Source: Gammaproteobacteria bacterium (GTDB lineage Bacteria; Pseudomonadota; Gammaproteobacteria; Steroidobacterales; BM003). Taken from it: DNA of 18,126 nt. The position numbers were made by a program, and so were the translations under genes. Under the pieces are notes generated by a model that was not told the DNA's origin, did not search any database, and saw only the letters and a program-made list of their open reading frames with translations. Shown here piece after piece: positions 14,773 to 18,126 of this stretch (its first letter is position 1; each line of letters begins with the position of its first letter). Location: NCBI GenBank assembly GCA_026193125.1, contig JAPHSC010000170.1:1-18126 (forward strand), in the 5' to 3' direction.

Positions 14773-16374
14773 CTAGGACTTTTGGTAATTCTGCATGCCC
14801 ACTGCGCGCTGTAACCAGATGTCATGAGGCGGCAGTTTTTTCGGTGCGGCTCGCAGGCGATCAACGATTTGCCTGAGCAGCATCGTTCTTGGCCGATTCT
14901 TTCCAAAGCGCTCATCGCACTCGTCTCTCAGGAAATCCATGCCAAACAGGATGGCTTCATAACTTTCGTGATTCCATAGCCCGGCAGTGTCAACCGGACA
15001 GCGATAATCGCCCGCCATCATCCCGGGTGACAGGGGCGTGTCTGCCTGCCCAGGAAGAAACTGGTCCTGAAAGTCCGCTGCCGACGGGGGCTTGAGTTTC
15101 CAGTATTCCAGCTTTGCCTGCAGACGCTCGTTAATGCGCTCGGGCTTTTGCACTTCCTGCCAGTATGCGGTGTCGTTGCGTTGCGTCAGGCAGTAATGCA
15201 TGTTTATGAAATCCAGGATTTCGTAGAAGCGATTGGTCATGATGCGATTAAAGCGTATGGCCATGGGCTCCATTTCGCAGTGACGAGGGAAGTGCTCGGC
15301 CAGCATCACGGTTGCCAGGTCGCTCAGGTAGAGACCTGTGGATTCAAGAGGTTCGATGAAGCCTCCGGAAAGACCGATAGCTACGCAGTTTCTGTACCAC
15401 GCATGCTCTCGTCTGCCGACCTTGAAGGGTACGATACGGGTACTGGTAGACACGGCATGCGGGCCTTCGAATTGTCTGAGTTCCGCTTCTGCATCCTCAT
15501 CACTGATAAAGCCGCTGGAATACACGTATCCCAGTGAACGGGTATTTTGCAGGGGGATTTCCCAGACCCAGCCCGAGGACAGGGCCGTGGCGGTGGTATA
15601 AGGCCTGACATAGCCCGGGTAATGATCTTCGTAGTCCACGTGCATGGTCACCGCGCGGTCATTCAGCAGCCACTGCGAGTAATCCAGATATTTCACGCCC
15701 AGGGTCTTTTCAATCAGCAAGGATGCGAAACCGGTGCAGTCGATGAACAAATCCGCTTCCAGGCGCTGGCCGGAACGGGTTTGCACCGCTGTGATATCAC
15801 CATTCGCAGCCGTCTCGACCTCACTGACATGCTCGCGGTAATGGGATACGCCGCGGGAGGTGGCGAGTTCGGTCAGGTAATCCGCGAACTTCAAGGCATT
15901 CATATGGAAGGCATAGGTCAGTGGCGGCCCGAAATCCCATTCGCCCAGCATACGTGGCGACAGACCCAATTCGCAGATAATCGGCTGGGCGGACACGGTT
16001 TCCATGAATGGGATGGAGCGATCGCTACGCAGCCACATATGACTGGCCCGATCCAGGGGCGACATGCGGTAACGGCTGAACGGATGGTGGTAATACTCGC
16101 CTTGACCGTGTAGCCAGTTCACGTACTTGATGGACTGCTTGAAGGTGCCGTCCACTCGGCGCATGAACTCCATTTCGTCGATATCGATCACTGCAAGGAT
16201 GTGATTGATGTTCGGCACCGTGGCCTCGCCCACACCTACCCTGGGCACGTCGGGGGATTCCACCAGGCTGATGTCCACAACTTTCTCACCGCGGTTCAGG
16301 GCCGCGTCAAGGTAGGCCGCGGCCATCCAACCGGAAGAGCCACCACCTACAATCAAAATGCGCTTTGGGTTCAA
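14773..16374 (-). CDS. Flavin-dependent tryptophan-halogenase family protein
   Basis: A 533-residue FADH2-dependent halogenase of the PrnA family (tryptophan halogenase domain). The FAD-binding GGGSSGW is at 10-16. The catalytic lysine is K79 in FKQSIKYVNW, the same number as in PrnA. The WxWxIP fingerprint appears as W269-V-W271-E-I-P, and EPLE344-ST holds the glutamate equivalent to PrnA E346. All key residues are present, so it should be active; the substrate cannot be read from sequence. The start is TTG, with GGGGGA about 7 nt upstream; there is an in-frame stop shortly upstream and no ATG, and the first beta strand begins right after it. It diverges from a TonB-dependent receptor; no flavin reductase is seen in the window. 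Confidence 0.93.
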   Translation of the reverse strand: MNPKRILIVGGGSSGWMAAAYLDAALNRGEKVVDISLVESPDVPRVGVGEATVPNINHILAVIDIDEMEFMRRVDGTFKQSIKYVNWLHGQGEYYHHPFSRYRMSPLDRASHMWLRSDRSIPFMETVSAQPIICELGLSPRMLGEWDFGPPLTYAFHMNALKFADYLTELATSRGVSHYREHVSEVETAANGDITAVQTRSGQRLEADLFIDCTGFASLLIEKTLGVKYLDYSQWLLNDRAVTMHVDYEDHYPGYVRPYTTATALSSGWVWEIPLQNTRSLGYVYSSGFISDEDAEAELRQFEGPHAVSTSTRIVPFKVGRREHAWYRNCVAIGLSGGFIEPLESTGLYLSDLATVMLAEHFPRHCEMEPMAIRFNRIMTNRFYEILDFINMHYCLTQRNDTAYWQEVQKPERINERLQAKLEYWKLKPPSAADFQDQFLPGQADTPLSPGMMAGDYRCPVDTAGLWNHESYEAILFGMDFLRDECDERFGKNRPRTMLLRQIVDRLRAAPKKLPPHDIWLQRAVGMQNYQKS

Positions 16375-16896
16375 GACAATTCCCCCGGTGTAGAGCTATG
16401 GAGCTTGCCAGCGTGCTCAAGCCTGGCCTCATTCATATTGACAGAGCATAAACAACCCGCACTGACCTGCCTAGGGTGGCCAGCTTGGTGCCGTCAATAT
16501 TCTGAGCATTGATTCAATCAATACTCGCGCCGGTGTCGCGCGACTTCCGGTCGTTTGCCACCTGATGATTTCGGTGGTGGCTGAATTTATTGTGCGGTGC
16601 AGAAAATTCGGTCATTGATTTGCATCGTGTAATCCATGAGAGGATCGACGCGAGTTTGGCTCCGCTATTGCAGCGTATATAGCCGGTCTGTCGTGGCATC
16701 TGTCTTCACCGGCTCAAGGTTATTCCATATTGTGAAAAGGTTTAGTGCCGGGTCGAGACTGAGTCCAGAAAGTTGCTATTGTTGAATCATTTTTCCTGTG
16801 CTAAATCTACCTGGCACAGAGCAAAAAGTGAGACACGGTGCAGCATGTGGGGATGGCACCAGTGTCTGGGGGCGTTTACCGTTTGGGGGGATACAC
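16375..16896. promoter_or_regulatory. Divergent control region between halogenase and TonB-dependent receptor
   Basis: A 522-nt non-coding stretch, more AT-rich than its neighbours. It contains a perfect palindrome at 16508-16522, an imperfect inverted repeat around 16581-16614 (CTGAATTT and AAATTCGG), and a weak promoter-like pair before the receptor gene (TTGTTG and TAAATC, 17 nt apart, about 16780-16808). The short frames inside have no protein-like character. No RNA gene was recognised. Confidence 0.5.
16508..16522. promoter_or_regulatory. Perfect palindrome ATTGATTCAATCAAT (candidate operator)
   Basis: A 7-1-7 perfect inverted repeat in the middle of the divergent halogenase/receptor promoter region, 134 nt upstream of the halogenase start. 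Symmetry and AT-rich arms suit a helix-turn-helix dimer. No regulator gene is in view, so the binding protein is unknown. Confidence 0.4.
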
Positions 16897-18126
16897 ATGA
16901 AGAGCAACACGACCTTGTCGAAGGCGATCGGCTATATCATCACGGCCGGAGCCCTGGGGATCAGTGTACAGGCGCTGGCGCAGGAGCAGGAAGCTGCCAC
17001 TGCAGAGCCGGCGGTGACCAAGGATGGCCAGGCAATCGAGGAAATTGTCACCACCGGTTCACGTATCAAGAAAGATGTTTTCAGCAGCACGACACCGATA
17101 GACGTCGTGATGGCCGAGGACGCTGCCAGCCAGGGTATCAGCGACATCGCCTCCTTGCTGCAAAGCACCACGGTCGCTGCGGGTTCGCCCCAGGTTAATG
17201 CCTCGATTTCGTCCGCTTTCGTCACTAACGGCGGCCAGGGCGCGGAGACCCTCTCCCTGCGTGGCCTGGGCGCTAATCGCACTCTCACCCTGATCAACGG
17301 TCGCCGGGCTGGTCCTGCCGGCACCCGCGGTGGCGTGTCATCGGTGGATTTGAACGTGATCCCGCTATCCGCGGTCGAGCGCGTGGAAATCCTCAAGGAT
17401 GGCGCGTCCTCGGTTTACGGCTCCGATGCTGTTGCCGGTGTGGTTAACATCATTACCAAGAAGGGTGATGGTGGACAGGTCGATGCCTTTGTCTCCATGC
17501 CCTCGGAAAGCGGCGGTGAGCAAAGTCAGCTCAGCGCCTCATGGGGCAAGAGCTTTGATCGCGGTAATTTCCATATCACCGGTGAATACAACAAGCAGAA
17601 CGAACTGGCCAGGGGTGATCGCGACTATTTTAATTGCCGGGAGGACTACGTTTTTGATCCGGCGACCGGGGAAAGGCGTGACCTCGTGGATCCGCGTACC
17701 AACAGCTACGCCTGCCGCGACTGGCTCTGGGGTCATGTCTGGGTGTATGACTACCAGCTCGATTACGGAACCCCCGACAATAACTGGCCGGGTGGCTCGC
17801 GTCTGCAGTACGACTACGACGGCGACCTGGGTAACTACATTCCAGGTTTGGAGCCGGCGGTCAACCCCTATAACCTGGTGGCGCCACCGGGCTGGTACCC
17901 GGTGGGTTACGACCGGGTCTCGGCCGGCCCCGAAAATATGGATCACCCCTTCCAGGACGCCCAGTCGCTGATTCCGGAAGTCGAGTTGACCACGATCTAC
18001 GCCGATGGCGAATTCGAGATCACCGACAACATCACGGCTTACGCCGAACTGCTGCTGAACCGACGCAAGACCAGCGTAAATGGTTATCGCCAGTTCTGGG
18101 GTTATGTCTACAACGGGTATAACGAG
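16897..18126 (+). CDS. TonB-dependent outer membrane receptor (N-terminal 410 residues, cut by window edge)
   Basis: The frame is open from ATG 16897 to the last base. Residues 1-28 form a Sec signal peptide ending in QALA before QEQE. EEIVTTGSRIKKD (48-60) is the segment that precedes the plug in this receptor class. The plug domain contains DIASLLQ, SLRGLGANRTLTLINGRR and VERVEILKDGASSVYGSDAVAGVVNIITKK, and is followed by the start of the beta barrel. The barrel part includes a loop rich in Trp and Tyr with two cysteines (YFNC, SYAC), perhaps a disulfide. GGGGGG lies 6 nt before the ATG. Its role would be energy-dependent uptake of a ligand across the outer membrane; the adjacent halogenase suggests a related aromatic compound, but that is inference. 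Confidence 0.95.
   Translation, partial: MKSNTTLSKAIGYIITAGALGISVQALAQEQEAATAEPAVTKDGQAIEEIVTTGSRIKKDVFSSTTPIDVVMAEDAASQGISDIASLLQSTTVAAGSPQVNASISSAFVTNGGQGAETLSLRGLGANRTLTLINGRRAGPAGTRGGVSSVDLNVIPLSAVERVEILKDGASSVYGSDAVAGVVNIITKKGDGGQVDAFVSMPSESGGEQSQLSASWGKSFDRGNFHITGEYNKQNELARGDRDYFNCREDYVFDPATGERRDLVDPRTNSYACRDWLWGHVWVYDYQLDYGTPDNNWPGGSRLQYDYDGDLGNYIPGLEPAVNPYNLVAPPGWYPVGYDRVSAGPENMDHPFQDAQSLIPEVELTTIYADGEFEITDNITAYAELLLNRRKTSVNGYRQFWGYVYNGYNE

Noticed and set aside
16514..16699. 61-codon minus-strand frame between halogenase and receptor
   Set aside because: It overlaps the palindrome and the AT-rich promoter region, has no ribosome site worth noting, and its product resembles no protein I know.

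Overview
The window comes from a GC-rich (by eye) proteobacterial chromosome, most likely a gammaproteobacterium. The hydrogenase subunits closely resemble the Escherichia coli Hya/Hyd-1 type. The pairing of a flavin-dependent tryptophan-halogenase family protein with a TonB-dependent receptor is typical of marine and sediment Gammaproteobacteria and of some Alphaproteobacteria. I cannot name the genus from sequence alone.

Layout. (1) Positions 1-5668, minus strand: a compact uptake [NiFe]-hydrogenase operon, read right to left as hupS (Tat-exported small subunit), hupL (catalytic subunit), hupC (cytochrome b anchor), hupD (maturation protease), hupG/hyaE, hupH/hyaF and a rubredoxin hupI/hoxR cut by the window edge. 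Genes overlap or are separated by at most 25 nt. (2) Positions 5669-6299: a 631-nt divergent control region with an inverted repeat near hupS and a possible 35-residue single-span membrane protein gene. (3) Positions 6300-13604, plus strand: the metal-centre assembly operon hypC-hypA-hypB-hypD-hypF, then a HemN/HemW-like radical SAM gene, then hypE. (4) Positions 13586-13922: two copies of a composite repeat with GTAGGGTGC hairpins; the first copy contains the 3' end of hypE. (5) Positions 13923-14645, minus: a polytopic membrane protein with a GPDH motif and a very His-rich loop, probably a nickel (or other metal) transporter. (6) Positions 14773-16374, minus: a flavin-dependent halogenase. 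(7) Positions 16375-16896: a divergent promoter region with a perfect 15-nt palindrome. (8) Positions 16897-18126, plus: the N-terminal 410 residues of a TonB-dependent receptor that runs out of the window.

How the parts fit. HupS, HupL and HupC oxidise H2 on the periplasmic side and pass electrons to the quinone pool. HupS carries the two supernumerary cysteines of the O2-tolerant (group 1d) enzymes, which bind a [4Fe-3S] proximal cluster. HupG, HupH and HupI match the HoxO/HoxQ/HoxR set that supports assembly of such enzymes in air. HypA and HypB deliver nickel, HypF and HypE make cyanide, HypC and HypD assemble Fe(CN)2CO, and the probable transporter at 13923-14645 may import the nickel. 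The radical SAM gene inside the hyp operon is the least explained part. Its family suggests a heme-related job, for instance loading heme into HupC, but it lacks the HNxxYW sequence expected of HemW. The halogenase/receptor pair looks like a separate module that uses or modifies an aromatic compound.
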